Positions 24,350 through 32,900 of a stretch of 64,000 bases of DNA are shown in pieces. The notes under the pieces were generated by a model. The model saw nothing but the letters and a program-made list of their open reading frames with translations. It did no database searches and was not told where the DNA came from. The position numbers and the translations under genes are program-made. The stretch's first letter is position 1. The number at the start of each line of letters is the position of its first letter. The DNA comes from Mesotoga sp. BH458_6_3_2_1 (lineage in GTDB: Bacteria; Thermotogota; Thermotogae; Petrotogales; Kosmotogaceae). Location: positions 21,113 to 85,112 of the forward strand of contig NZ_JFHL01000017.1 of the NCBI RefSeq assembly GCF_003664995.1, written 5' to 3'.

Positions 24350-25024
24350 TCATTTTGATATGGGCTCTCGCGAAACAAAAATACTGGTATTCCCGTATCT
24401 TGCATGGTGTTTTACAGGCATGAACCCAGCCTTTTCTAGAACTGCTTGTTGATTGTTTATGGAAAGCGGCAAATCGAAGTGATAGAAACCGTCAGGTACG
24501 TTGCACACACTTTTCAGAGACTCGTATCTCTTGCGATATTCCTTTTCCTCAATTTCGGTGCTTACCACATAGTCTGCTTCGATATACATTCCGTTACCAA
24601 CCAGACTACGGAAAATCTTGTTGTAGATAGACAGTTTTTGCCCATATCCGAAATGATGCACTGATTGGACCGAAATAGCCAGATCGAATCCTTCAGATGG
24701 AAATTCGACTTCAAAATAAGAGCCGGCTATGAGATTCAGTTGATCACTTCTGAAATGGTGCTTGCTTCTAAGGATTTCGAGCATCTTATCAGAAAGGTCA
24801 ATACCTGTGACGCTGGCCGTCGGATTTCTGCTGAAAATTTGGTCTAGCTCAAGGCCGGTTCCACAGCCCAGATCTAGAATACTTACTCCGGTAGTCTCGG
24901 GTACTAGATTAGACACTTCAATATAGAATTTCTCGGAATCTTCTACTTTGTTCTTCATATGAGTCTCGTAGGAATTGGCTCTTCTATCGAAGAAAGCTCT
25001 CATTGTTTCCAAGTCGTCGTTCAC
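24350..25024 (-). CDS. Class I SAM-dependent methyltransferase
   Basis: The 224-residue protein has motif I ILDLGCGTGLELD, an acidic residue ending strand 2 (VTGIDLSDKML), a FDLAISVQSVHHF motif IV region, and a later strand with YIEADYV. This is the Methyltransf_11/25 layout of small-molecule methyltransferases. The protein has no membrane segment. It is a single gene ending at a bidirectional terminator and divergent from the DUF1848 gene. The methyl acceptor is unknown. Confidence 0.8.
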   Translation of the reverse strand: MNDDLETMRAFFDRRANSYETHMKNKVEDSEKFYIEVSNLVPETTGVSILDLGCGTGLELDQIFSRNPTASVTGIDLSDKMLEILRSKHHFRSDQLNLIAGSYFEVEFPSEGFDLAISVQSVHHFGYGQKLSIYNKIFRSLVGNGMYIEADYVVSTEIEEKEYRKRYESLKSVCNVPDGFYHFDLPLSINNQQAVLEKAGFMPVKHHARYGNTSIFVSREPISK

Positions 25025-25180
25025 TTTTCCTCGCTCCGATTTTTCTGCTTCTTTGGCATCGTAATTTACTTTCTTATATCATAGAAGTGCCGAACAAGCA
25101 TGAATCCGATTTTGACGTAACTATTGAAATGGTGGTTTTCACGGAAGTCTAAATGAACTTGTGTTCGAAAGGAGACAAAA

Positions 25181-26080
25181 TTGATAATCAGCGCAAGCAG
25201 GAGGACGGATATCCCGGCCTTCTATTCCGACTGGATTATTGAAAGAATCAGAAGCGGTTTCGCTCTGGTCAGGAATCCCTTCAATCCCAGACAGGTAAGT
25301 AAGGTGGCTTTGAATCCGGAGGCAGTAGATTGTCTTGTTTTCTGGACCAAAGACCCCAAGAACATGCTAGATAAACTGTCTTACTTGAAAGATTACTGCT
25401 ACTACTTCCAGTTCACAATCACACCTTATGATAGATCTGTAGAGCCCGGACTACGTGATAAGGGAAAAATCATTGAGACTTTCAAGAAGCTGGCGGATAG
25501 AATCGGTAGGGAAAGAGTAATCTGGCGATATGATCCGATTCTGGTTTCGGAGAAGTTCAATGTAGCTTTCCATTTTAGAGCCTTTGAGAAGATGGTCGAT
25601 CTACTCCAAGGATACACAGACAAATGTGTGATTAGTTTTCTCGATTACTATAAGAAAATCTCTTCAGGTCTAGGAAAACTAGGTTTGAGAAGGCCGGAAG
25701 GAGATGAAATCAGAGATGTTGTTCGGTTTTTTGCCGGGAAAGCAAAGGACGCGGGGATCCGTATTGAAACTTGTTCTGAAAAGGGAGATTTCGATGAGTT
25801 CGGAGTAAATCACGGCAGCTGTATTGACGGCAATCTGATAAACAGGCTTACGGGCAAGAGCAAACAGTATTCAAAGGACAGATATCAAAGATCTGCATGT
25901 AGATGCGTTGAAAGCGTTGACATCGGTTCATATAATACCTGTCTTCATCGCTGCATTTACTGCTACGCGAACTTCAGCAAGAAGACGATTGATAGAAATT
26001 TCGGGAGATACGATTCAAAGTCCCCGATTCTCTGCAGTCATGTGGACGCAAGAGACAGAATAACAGAAAGAAAAGGATAG
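25181..26080 (+). CDS. DUF1848 family protein
   Basis: The 299-residue protein begins MIISASRRTDIPAFYSDW, the characteristic N terminus of DUF1848. It ends with a cysteine-rich region CRCVESVDIGSYNTCLHRC followed by IYCYAN, which probably ligates an iron-sulfur cluster. A WRYDPIL segment lies mid-protein. The family is related to radical-SAM/SplB-like TIM-barrel enzymes in my recollection, but its reaction is not established. TTG 25181 is used as the start because it gives the family N terminus and follows GGAGACAAAA. Confidence 0.85.
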   Translation: MIISASRRTDIPAFYSDWIIERIRSGFALVRNPFNPRQVSKVALNPEAVDCLVFWTKDPKNMLDKLSYLKDYCYYFQFTITPYDRSVEPGLRDKGKIIETFKKLADRIGRERVIWRYDPILVSEKFNVAFHFRAFEKMVDLLQGYTDKCVISFLDYYKKISSGLGKLGLRRPEGDEIRDVVRFFAGKAKDAGIRIETCSEKGDFDEFGVNHGSCIDGNLINRLTGKSKQYSKDRYQRSACRCVESVDIGSYNTCLHRCIYCYANFSKKTIDRNFGRYDSKSPILCSHVDARDRITERKG

Positions 26081-26254
26081 CCGATTCCTGAAGGCTTTGG
26101 AACTTACGGGATCAGTGGTGAGTGTTTTCTTACCTTGAAGGGAGGACTAACTGTCACTTTGGTAATTTCTTAATCACCCCACGCGTCGTCATATATCTTA
26201 TAATCTGCACGGATGGGCAGATAATTTTCATGAAATACGGTAGGAGGGTTTTCT

Positions 26255-26839
26255 ATGGAAGAGTTCTTAAACGGAGATCTGTTCAGATGGGTAATTATGC
26301 CCCTAATAATCTTCTTCGCAAGGATCATCGACGTTTCTCTTGGAACCACGAGAATCATAATGGTTTCGAGAGGCAAGAAAGAAATGGCAAGTGCAATCGG
26401 TTTCTTTGAGATTATTCTTTGGTTGCTCGTTGCCAGCAAAGTAATCCAGAGTGTTGATAACGTACTTTATATACTTGCTTATGCAGGTGGTTTTGCAGCC
26501 GGCAGCTACATAGGAATGCTCATTGATGAGAGGCTTGCAATTGGGACCGTTTCGGTCAGGTTGATAATTTCGAGAGATCCGACTGAACTTATCGAAAAAC
26601 TATGCCAGGCTGGATTTGGAGTGACAAAGATAGACGCTCACGGTGCTCGAGGAAAGGCTTACATTGTTTACAGTATCATAAACAGGAAAGAAGTGGAAGA
26701 CTTCGAGAGAATCGCTCTCGAATGCGTTCCAAAGGCGTTCATGTCTGTTGAAGATATTCGAAAGGTAAGAGAAGGGGTCTTCCTCACCAAAGATACGATG
26801 CGTCTCAGAAGGGAGTCTCCCTTAAGAAAGTCCAAATAG
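26255..26839 (+). CDS. UPF0316 membrane protein (DUF5698/DUF2179)
   Basis: The 194-residue protein has three N-terminal membrane helices (residues ~10-95). They contain FFARIIDVSLGTTRIIMVSRG and an AGGFAAGSYIGMLIDERLAIG segment, the hallmark of UPF0316 proteins (DUF5698). A soluble C-terminal domain resembles DUF2179, which in other proteins may bind nucleotides or other small ligands. GGAGGG is seven bases before ATG 26255. It is a single-gene unit ending in a terminator. Confidence 0.85.
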   Translation: MEEFLNGDLFRWVIMPLIIFFARIIDVSLGTTRIIMVSRGKKEMASAIGFFEIILWLLVASKVIQSVDNVLYILAYAGGFAAGSYIGMLIDERLAIGTVSVRLIISRDPTELIEKLCQAGFGVTKIDAHGARGKAYIVYSIINRKEVEDFERIALECVPKAFMSVEDIRKVREGVFLTKDTMRLRRESPLRKSK

Positions 26840-26860
26840 CTTTCTGGTAGTGTTTTCATT

Positions 26861-26897
26861 GAGAGAAATGGGGGGATTTCCCCCCCTCATCTCTTTA
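26861..26897. terminator. Bidirectional terminator between UPF0316 and ABC genes
   Basis: GGGGGG (26870-26875) and CCCCCC(C) (26880-26886) form a GC stem extended by flanking GAGA/TCTC pairs, with TTTATAT following on the plus strand. It overlaps the end of the minus-strand ABC ATPase gene (26887). Confidence 0.7.
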
Positions 26898-27573
26898 TAT
26901 CATTGAAAATGTTGCCATCTCTGATTTCAACTATTCTGTCTGTCTCTTCTGCGATTCTTCTATCGTGAGTAATTATAACGAACGTTGTTCCGTATTTCTT
27001 GTTGAGATCACGCATGAGGCTGAAAACCTTGGCTGAGGTATCGGAGTCGAGATTGCCCGTAGGTTCATCTGCAAGGATAATCTTCGGATTGTTGATAAGG
27101 GCCCTTGCTATTGCGGTTCTCTGCTGTTGACCTCCCGACATGTTGGGAGCTAGATTGTCCTTAACCTTGCTTATTTGGACGACATCCATTAGTTCCTTTG
27201 CCCTTTCCGTAATTTCCTTCGAGGGTTTCAGGCCCTTGATTCTGTAGGGTAGAATTACGTTTTCGAAAGCAGTGAACTCGGGAAGCAGATAATGAAACTG
27301 GAATATAAAGCCGATAGTCTCATTCCTAACGCTTGCGAGTTCATTTTTGTTCATTTTGTTCGTCTGTTTGCCCGAGATCGTTATTTCACCGCTCGTGGGT
27401 TGATCCAGTGTGCCCATAATATTCATGAGTGTAGATTTGCCGCTTCCAGACTGTCCGACTATCGAAAGAAACGACGACTCTTCGATTTCGAGATCCACGT
27501 CGTGAAGAACTTCTGTCTTCACAACCGTTCCGTAAACCTTTTTTATATCCTTGAGCTCGATTATGTTAGCCAT
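26887..27573 (-). CDS. ABC transporter ATPase, LolD/MacB type
   Basis: The 228-residue protein is a single nucleotide-binding domain. Walker A is GQSGSGKST, the Q-loop is in FIFQFHYLLPEF, the signature is MSGGQQQR, Walker B is IILADEPTGNLDS, and the H-loop is ITHDRR. The ADEPTGNLDS form is typical of the LolD/FtsE/MacB group that energises mechanotransmission permeases. Its ATG overlaps the end of the permease gene by eight bases. The cargo could be a lipoprotein, peptide or lipid; the sequence does not decide. Confidence 0.88.
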   Translation of the reverse strand: MANIIELKDIKKVYGTVVKTEVLHDVDLEIEESSFLSIVGQSGSGKSTLMNIMGTLDQPTSGEITISGKQTNKMNKNELASVRNETIGFIFQFHYLLPEFTAFENVILPYRIKGLKPSKEITERAKELMDVVQISKVKDNLAPNMSGGQQQRTAIARALINNPKIILADEPTGNLDSDTSAKVFSLMRDLNKKYGTTFVIITHDRRIAEETDRIVEIRDGNIFNDIKR

Positions 27574-28729
27574 TTCGTATCACCTCAACGGGGCTGAGTT
27601 TAGAGGATCTTCTGGCTGGGACCATTGCGGCAATAGTTGAAGCGCCAATTGCAATGAGCGCGGACAACATTACAAACCCATAACTCAGTGAGATTCTGAT
27701 GATCGGTTCTCCGTCAGTCCCTACGGCAAAAGTGGAGAACATTATTATTAGCAAGATTCCGAATGCAATTCCAACTACTGCACCCACAACACCGAGAGCC
27801 AGTCCCTGAAAGAGAAAGACGAAACTTGTCGTGGAATCCTTAAGCCCCATGGCTTTCAGGATTCCGATCTGCCTTGATTTCTGGACTACAGTTATTGCAA
27901 GGACACTTGCTATTCCAAGGGAAACGGCTATGATCACGAATACCTGAATCATTATGCTTGAGACGCTCTGCCCGTTCAGTCCGGAGAGAAGATCTTCGTT
28001 CTGAGATTTCCAGTTAGTAACCTGCAAAGCAGACGTCGAGAGACGTTCCGAAATGACAGAGGCATTTTCATCAGCTCTGAAGACCTCACTCACCTGCATC
28101 TCTATCGATGTGACTGCATCACCAAGTTTCCCAACTGATTGAGCGGTGCCAATCGTTGAGATCAGCCAGTTCTTGTTAAGGCTTGCAACACCCAGATCGA
28201 AAACACCGACCACCTTCAGGGTCTCAACTGTTCTATCCGGAGTGAAGATTGTGATTTCTTCTCCAAGGTTCACATCGAGCTCATCCTCAAGACCCTTGCC
28301 GATAATGATTTCTCCGTCGCCTTCAGGAAGGCTACCATCAATGAGACGACTATCCGTCTTGTAAATAACGTGTGATTCAGGGAACTGCAGGCCTCGAAGC
28401 AGAACAGATAAAGTCCTGTCGCCGCTGCTTATGAAGACAGGAACATCTGCGCTTGCAGAAAGAGCCGTCAGATCGGTTGGCAAATCAATAGAGGCGATTT
28501 CCGAAACTATGTTCTGCCACTCTTCCACTCCGTTGTTTTCCGTAGAGGAGACAGTTATTTGTGAAGAGCTTCCAATTGTTGTATCCACCAGGTCTTTTTG
28601 AAGCCCCTGGATAAGCGAGCCAATAAATACCTGTACGGAAACACCTATAGCAATTCCCAACACTATGAGAAGAGTTTGTGCCTTGCTAGATGATAGAAAG
28701 CGCATCGCAATCGAAAAAGCCAATCTCAT
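27566..28729 (-). CDS. ABC transporter permease, FtsX/MacB/LolC-like
   Basis: The 387-residue protein has one N-terminal helix (residues ~14-35), a ~220-residue extracytoplasmic MacB-PCD-like domain, then three C-terminal helices (about 255-280, 305-335, 350-375) typical of FtsX domains. The end MVPARRSSKLSPVEVIRNG is diagnostic of this family, where the coupling helix contacts the ATPase. It overlaps the cobalamin-binding protein gene by four bases and the ATPase gene by eight, so the three are one translational unit. Confidence 0.87.
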   Translation of the reverse strand: MRLAFSIAMRFLSSSKAQTLLIVLGIAIGVSVQVFIGSLIQGLQKDLVDTTIGSSSQITVSSTENNGVEEWQNIVSEIASIDLPTDLTALSASADVPVFISSGDRTLSVLLRGLQFPESHVIYKTDSRLIDGSLPEGDGEIIIGKGLEDELDVNLGEEITIFTPDRTVETLKVVGVFDLGVASLNKNWLISTIGTAQSVGKLGDAVTSIEMQVSEVFRADENASVISERLSTSALQVTNWKSQNEDLLSGLNGQSVSSIMIQVFVIIAVSLGIASVLAITVVQKSRQIGILKAMGLKDSTTSFVFLFQGLALGVVGAVVGIAFGILLIIMFSTFAVGTDGEPIIRISLSYGFVMLSALIAIGASTIAAMVPARRSSKLSPVEVIRNG

Positions 28730-29379
28730 TTTACATCACGCTTCCCCAGAGCAAGAATCTCTCTCGGATCTTTCAGGAAGATATCTGCACCGACTTCCTT
28801 CCAGTAGTCGGGATTATTTTCGAATGCATTTCCACCTACGACAACTCTCGATTCGCAACCGGCTTCTTTAATTCGTGAAATCATCCTCCGTGTGTTTATG
28901 AGGTTGTAGTAGTTTGAAACGCTAATCGCAACGTACAATGGACTCAGTTTCTTCGCAGCCTGAAGGAAGGTGTCTAGCGGGGTGTTTGCTCCGACGAATA
29001 TGGAATTGTATCCAGCAATAGTGAAGATGTCCGAGATCATTCTAGCTCCGATCTCGTGATACTCTTCGGGCGGACAGAGTACTGCCACCGTCTGATCACT
29101 CTTTGATGATCCATTATCCCTTCTTTTCTTCACAATATAGGGGAAACAACACTCCAAGACTGTTCTGACGATCGAGCTTCTAATGTGCTCTTTCCATATG
29201 CATAGTCTGTCACCTATATAGTCGCACTCCCAGTGTTTTAGGGCTGGGGCAAGTATATCCAGATACAAGTCAATCACTTCGATGCTTTTCGATTCGAGCC
29301 CCTCCACGCAAAGGAGTACGGCTCTTTCCTTATCCTGGGAATCGAGAGCATCGGCAAAACTACTTTTGATGTCGTTCAA
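28726..29379 (-). CDS. Cobalamin (B12)-binding domain protein
   Basis: The 217-residue protein has an N-terminal helical cap (residues ~1-85, like the methionine-synthase helix-bundle cap). A Rossmann-like B12 domain follows, with EEYHEIGARM in place of the usual D-x-H-x-x-G (the His that ligates cobalt is kept, Asp is Glu), VAISVSN for the S-x-L strand region, and RVVVGGNAF for the GG motif. No methyltransferase or DNA-binding domain is attached, so it could be a corrinoid carrier or a light/B12 sensor. TTG 29379 follows AAGGAGGG directly; the longer frame from 29406 would overlap the aldo-keto reductase gene. It is co-transcribed with the ABC pair. Confidence 0.8.
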   Translation of the reverse strand: MNDIKSSFADALDSQDKERAVLLCVEGLESKSIEVIDLYLDILAPALKHWECDYIGDRLCIWKEHIRSSIVRTVLECCFPYIVKKRRDNGSSKSDQTVAVLCPPEEYHEIGARMISDIFTIAGYNSIFVGANTPLDTFLQAAKKLSPLYVAISVSNYYNLINTRRMISRIKEAGCESRVVVGGNAFENNPDYWKEVGADIFLKDPREILALGKRDVK

Positions 29380-29389
29380 AGTACCCTCC

Positions 29390-30211
29390 TTATTTGAGCG
29401 AATCAAGCATTCTTACATCGACTTGATCGAGGACAATGCTTGCTGCTTCGAGATTGGATCTAAGGTGTTCCAGCTTCGATGCCTTTGGGATTACTACTAC
29501 TCCATCTTTCCCCAGTAGCCATGAGAGCATTATTTGTTGAATGGAAGCCGAGTATTTACTGGCAAGATCCTTGAGCAGTTTTTCGGTTGAGGTCTTCACA
29601 GCATTTCTTCTCAGTGGAGAATATGCCGTCACTGTTATTCCCTGATTCTGGCAGTAGGGAAGAAGTTCATTCATTGCGAGTCTGTCGTCGATGTTAAAAA
29701 GAACCTGATTGTTGACAATCGGTTCTCGCGAAACGGCAACAGCCTCCTTCAACAGAGACGTATCAAAATTGGATACACCAATGAATCTAACTCTACCGTT
29801 CTGGACTTCGTCACTCATAGCTGAAAGCGTTTCTTCAAGAGTAACATCGGGATTAGGCCAGTGAATCAAGTAGAGATCCAGGTAGTCAGTTCTAAGTCTT
29901 TGGAGTGTGCCGTCTAGTGCTTCATGGAGTGCGGCTCTCTGCAAATGGCTGGGCCAGACCTTAGATGTAATAAACAACTCCTCTCTACTGAAGATGGATA
30001 TTGCTTCTCCGATTAGTTCTTCAGTATGGCCTCCACCATAGTATTCAGCCGTATCGATGTGTGTGTAACCCATTTCAATTGCTCTTGAAATAGTCTCAAT
30101 ATGTTCCCTGTCTCTGGATTTGTCGGGGGTATCTCTTCCTCCTACTTCCCAGGTTCCAAGTCCAACAGCAGGAATCTCTGCTCCTCTGCTACCGAGAGTT
30201 CTAAATATCAT
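29390..30211 (-). CDS. Aldo/keto reductase
   Basis: The 273-residue NADPH-dependent TIM-barrel oxidoreductase carries the catalytic tetrad: Asp and Tyr in HIDTAEYYGGG, Lys in ITSKVWP, and His in YLIHWPNP. SNFDTSLL and the C-terminal IPKASKLEHLRSN motif, which binds the cofactor phosphate, are also present. It reduces aldehydes or ketones in the cytoplasm. ATG 30211 lies after AGGGGTG. It is the first gene of the minus-strand unit that continues into the B12 protein and ABC genes. Confidence 0.9.
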   Translation of the reverse strand: MIFRTLGSRGAEIPAVGLGTWEVGGRDTPDKSRDREHIETISRAIEMGYTHIDTAEYYGGGHTEELIGEAISIFSREELFITSKVWPSHLQRAALHEALDGTLQRLRTDYLDLYLIHWPNPDVTLEETLSAMSDEVQNGRVRFIGVSNFDTSLLKEAVAVSREPIVNNQVLFNIDDRLAMNELLPYCQNQGITVTAYSPLRRNAVKTSTEKLLKDLASKYSASIQQIMLSWLLGKDGVVVIPKASKLEHLRSNLEAASIVLDQVDVRMLDSLK

Positions 30212-30468
30212 CTTAATCACCCCTGTCTACAAGATTCTACCTTAATAATTCGAAAGATTATAGCTGGTTAAGCATTCCCATCTGTTCTCGGCTAATGCAG
30301 GGTAGTTGTGGTTTGAGGTATAATTAAACGAACGGGCTGATCACTCTGCAAAAACAGTTCTTAATGGTCATTCAAAAACGGCTTTTCCAGAAATCAGGAT
30401 CTACATCTGGTACCTTCCTATGTTAGTTGTTAACGGAATCAGAGAAACCAGACGAAGGAGGGAGCGCC

Positions 30469-30792
30469 ATGTACATTGTGTGCGATTTGAGGTATGCTGT
30501 GTCTGAAAGTAGATCCACAGAGGCTTTGAAAATGATACTTGAGACGCTCTCAAAAAAGTTGCTTCTGGGAGCCCAAGGTGACACGCTCAATATGAGAGCC
30601 GAGACGGAAGATACTATTGAAGTACAAATCATGGCTCTCAAAGGGTCCTGTTCTTTCGAAGAAGTAGTGCCACGGATCAACGAGTACCTTTCATTGATCT
30701 CAAGAGCGCTGGAAACAAGTTTCCCTGATTACAGAGTGGTTAGTTCATACATCTATCCAGATGGTGAAGAAACACCTTATCTACTCTGTTAA
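30469..30792 (+). CDS. Hypothetical 107-residue protein
   Basis: ATG 30469 is preceded by GAAGGAGGGA at good spacing; the longer frame from 30427 has no binding site. The protein (MYIVCDLRYAVSESRSTEAL...) alternates strands and helices and looks like a small soluble alpha+beta domain. It ends in DGEETPYLLC. A TATAAT at 30319-30324 is a possible -10 box, about 145 bases upstream. A perfect terminator follows, so it is a single-gene unit. I do not recognise the family. Confidence 0.6.
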   Translation: MYIVCDLRYAVSESRSTEALKMILETLSKKLLLGAQGDTLNMRAETEDTIEVQIMALKGSCSFEEVVPRINEYLSLISRALETSFPDYRVVSSYIYPDGEETPYLLC

Positions 30793-30800
30793 AGACATAA

Positions 30801-30825
30801 AAAGAGGGCCTGTGGCCCTCTTTTT
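30801..30825 (+). terminator. Intrinsic terminator after the 107-residue protein
   Basis: AAAGAGGGCC (30801-30810) pairs perfectly with GGCCCTCTTT (30814-30823) around a TGT loop, and a T-run continues after the stem. Confidence 0.92.
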
Positions 30826-30831
30826 GTTTGG

Positions 30832-30860
30832 TTGACAAATCAAAAAGATAAAAGTATAAT
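30832..30860 (+). promoter_or_regulatory. Consensus sigma-70 promoter of the peroxiredoxin gene
   Basis: TTGACA (30832-30837) and TATAAT (30855-30860) are separated by exactly 17 bases, a perfect consensus promoter, 45 bases before the start codon. It begins right after the upstream terminator. High constitutive expression is expected, which fits an antioxidant enzyme in an anaerobe. Confidence 0.92.
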
Positions 30861-30904
30861 GATTTCGTAGCTAATAATAACGGTTCTAATTATGGAGGTG
30901 CTTT

Positions 30905-31546
30905 ATGGAAAAGAGAATTCCATTGATCGGTGAAGATTTTCCAGAAATGAAAGTTAAGACAACTCACGGGGTTGTGACTCTGCCGGAAGCATACAAAGGA
31001 AAGTGGTTCGTTCTCTTTAGTCATCCAGGAGATTTCACACCAGTCTGCACTACTGAGTTCGTAGGATTCCAGAAGAGATATGATAAATTCAGAGAACTCA
31101 ATTGTGAGCTCATCGGCTTGAGTGTTGACCAGGTATTCTCCCACATTAAATGGACTGAATGGATAGAAGAAAAGCTAGGTGTCAAGATTGAATTCCCAAT
31201 TATTGCAGATGAAATGGGAGAAGTAGGAATGACGCTAGGCTTGATTCACCCAGCGAAGGGTACAAACACAGTCAGGGCAGTGTTCATTGTTGATCCCAAG
31301 GGAAAGATAAGAGCAATTCTTTACTATCCGCAAGAACTTGGAAGAAACATGGACGAAATCTTGAGAATGATTAAGGGATTCCAGGTCGCCGATAAGAATG
31401 GAGTGGCAATTCCTGCAGATTGGCCCAACAACGAAATTATTGGAGATCACGTAATAATTCCTCCTGCATCAGACGTGAAGACGGCTGAGGAGAGAAAGGG
31501 TAAGGAAGGCTGCTACGATTGGTGGTTCTGTCATAAGAGCCTTTGA
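30905..31546 (+). CDS. Peroxiredoxin (Prx6/archaeal AhpC-like)
   Basis: The 213-residue thiol peroxidase reduces hydrogen peroxide and organic hydroperoxides. The peroxidatic Cys48 is in [12 protein letters not shown]. The long C-terminal domain, with [17 protein letters not shown] and a GCYDWWFC end carrying two more cysteines, matches the thermophile/archaeal Prx6-like group, in which C-terminal cysteines act in resolution. ATG 30905 follows GGAGGTG. It is monocistronic, with a consensus promoter and its own terminator. Confidence 0.93.
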   Translation: MEKRIPLIGEDFPEMKVKTTHGVVTLPEAYKGKWFVLFSHPGDFTPVCTTEFVGFQKRYDKFRELNCELIGLSVDQVFSHIKWTEWIEEKLGVKIEFPIIADEMGEVGMTLGLIHPAKGTNTVRAVFIVDPKGKIRAILYYPQELGRNMDEILRMIKGFQVADKNGVAIPADWPNNEIIGDHVIIPPASDVKTAEERKGKEGCYDWWFCHKSL

Positions 31547-31574
31547 TAGTCCAAATAGCGTACAATACTAGAAG

Positions 31575-31603
31575 CAAAGCGGGTGCAAGCCCGCTTTGTT
31601 TGC
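31575..31603 (+). terminator. Terminator after the peroxiredoxin gene
   Basis: CAAAGCGGG (31575-31583) pairs with CCCGCTTTG (31590-31598), followed by TTTG. Confidence 0.8.
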
Positions 31604-31648
31604 AATGTAAGTAACTGTAACTCTTCATCTTAATGAGGAGGTGTTCTC

Positions 31649-32488
31649 CTACCAGTCGATGATGTTATTCAGCAACTTCCTGTTATCAAATAGATCAATA
31701 AAATCTCCGGAGATATATTCCCATATATCGTCTGAAAAGAGATTAATATCTCCAATCGCTACAACCTTTCCTGAACCGACTGAAGCCGCAGCTACAAGCG
31801 GAACTACTATAGTAACTTGCTTAGAGAATTCAGTTAACGAAGAACCGCTTCCTGCGACCACACCGGACAAAGATTCAATGGCGGCAACATTTAGAGGGAC
31901 ATATGAGGTTGGTTCAGCATATGCAATTGTTTGAGCCTCTCCGGACGTATTCAAGGTTGCTCCGGCTATCAATACTATCTTACTTAGACCGGCAGTCAAA
32001 GGGTGAGCGTTGAATTTGGTAGTTGTGACCCAGATTTCCTCGTTATCATAATTGTTCGTACTGTCATGGAGAAGATTATTGTTGAATTGGATTCCTACTT
32101 CGAGATAAGAGGCTATGGCATTAATTGGAGCATTGTCGTAGTACGGATAATACTCTCCCAATAACAACACTTTTCCGCCCCTGCTCAAGAGTGTGGCCAG
32201 CCCGCTCATCTCATTGACCGAGTAAGACGATTGTGGTGCTAGAACAAGAGCGATGCCGTACCCTTCAGGAGAGAATCCCGTCTCTGATGAAAGATCAACT
32301 GTATACCCCTTATCTTCGAAAGCCTTAATCAGCTTCGACAGTTCGACAGAGGCGTCATCATCGATTCTGTTATTATGGGAGTCATCTATGAGAAGGGTTT
32401 TTGGCACTCTTGGGAATGAACCGGGAAAACAGGAAGTCAATATCAAAACGAGAGCAGAGAACATTATCAAGATTGCGATTCTTTTCAT
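31649..32488 (-). CDS. Lipoprotein with DUF4350-like/GATase-like domain
   Basis: ATG 32488 (after GGAGATGATAAA) gives a 279-residue protein with a lipoprotein signal ending LILTSC. The mature region starts with a LLIDDSHNNRI strand-loop, then IALVLAPQSSYSVNEMSGLATLL and a GGKVLLLGEY segment, and ends with GSGKVVAIGDINLFSD. This resembles the DUF4350 or ThuA-like flavodoxin-type fold, in which a strand ends in an asparagine- or aspartate-rich loop. It is a single gene; the function is unknown. Confidence 0.6.
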   Translation of the reverse strand: MKRIAILIMFSALVLILTSCFPGSFPRVPKTLLIDDSHNNRIDDDASVELSKLIKAFEDKGYTVDLSSETGFSPEGYGIALVLAPQSSYSVNEMSGLATLLSRGGKVLLLGEYYPYYDNAPINAIASYLEVGIQFNNNLLHDSTNNYDNEEIWVTTTKFNAHPLTAGLSKIVLIAGATLNTSGEAQTIAYAEPTSYVPLNVAAIESLSGVVAGSGSSLTEFSKQVTIVVPLVAAASVGSGKVVAIGDINLFSDDIWEYISGDFIDLFDNRKLLNNIIDW

Positions 32489-32836
32489 TTTATCATCTCC
32501 AATCGAAGTCATGGAAGACCTCATTGAATCAAGTATATTCCTCTAATCACTAACTCCAAATGATCTTGGACACTCTTAACTGGTCACAAGAAAGTGAAAG
32601 ATGATAAACGAAGCTGCCAATGGCGATCAATAGGAACCTTTGGCCGAAGAGCTTACTGTTGTTCACGATTAAATGAATCCAGTAGAGGGAAATTATCTCA
32701 CTTTATTATCTTTAGTACGGCTTCATTGCAAAAGATAACTATATACTATCTTGTATTTGTGAATGGTATGAACCAATAATCGTAAATAAAAGTGTCTGAA
32801 GAGTGATAATCGCAGCTAAGCAATCTTGACGGGTCT
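32489..32836. other. Intergenic region between divergent units
   Basis: This divergent spacer must hold the promoter of the lipoprotein gene on the minus strand and the upstream part of the sugar transporter promoter. No coding frame with a ribosome binding site was found. Confidence 0.4.
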
Positions 32837-32865
32837 TTGGAAAACGTGAAGTTATCTGCTATGAT
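32837..32865 (+). promoter_or_regulatory. Promoter of the sugar ABC operon
   Basis: TTGGAA (32837-32842) and TATGAT (32860-32865) are 17 bases apart. A TG one base upstream of the -10 makes it an extended -10 as well. It lies 36 bases before the GTG start codon of the binding-protein gene. Confidence 0.65.
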
Positions 32866-32900
32866 ATGGAAGAAAAAAATTTCCTTCGGAGGTGATGACA

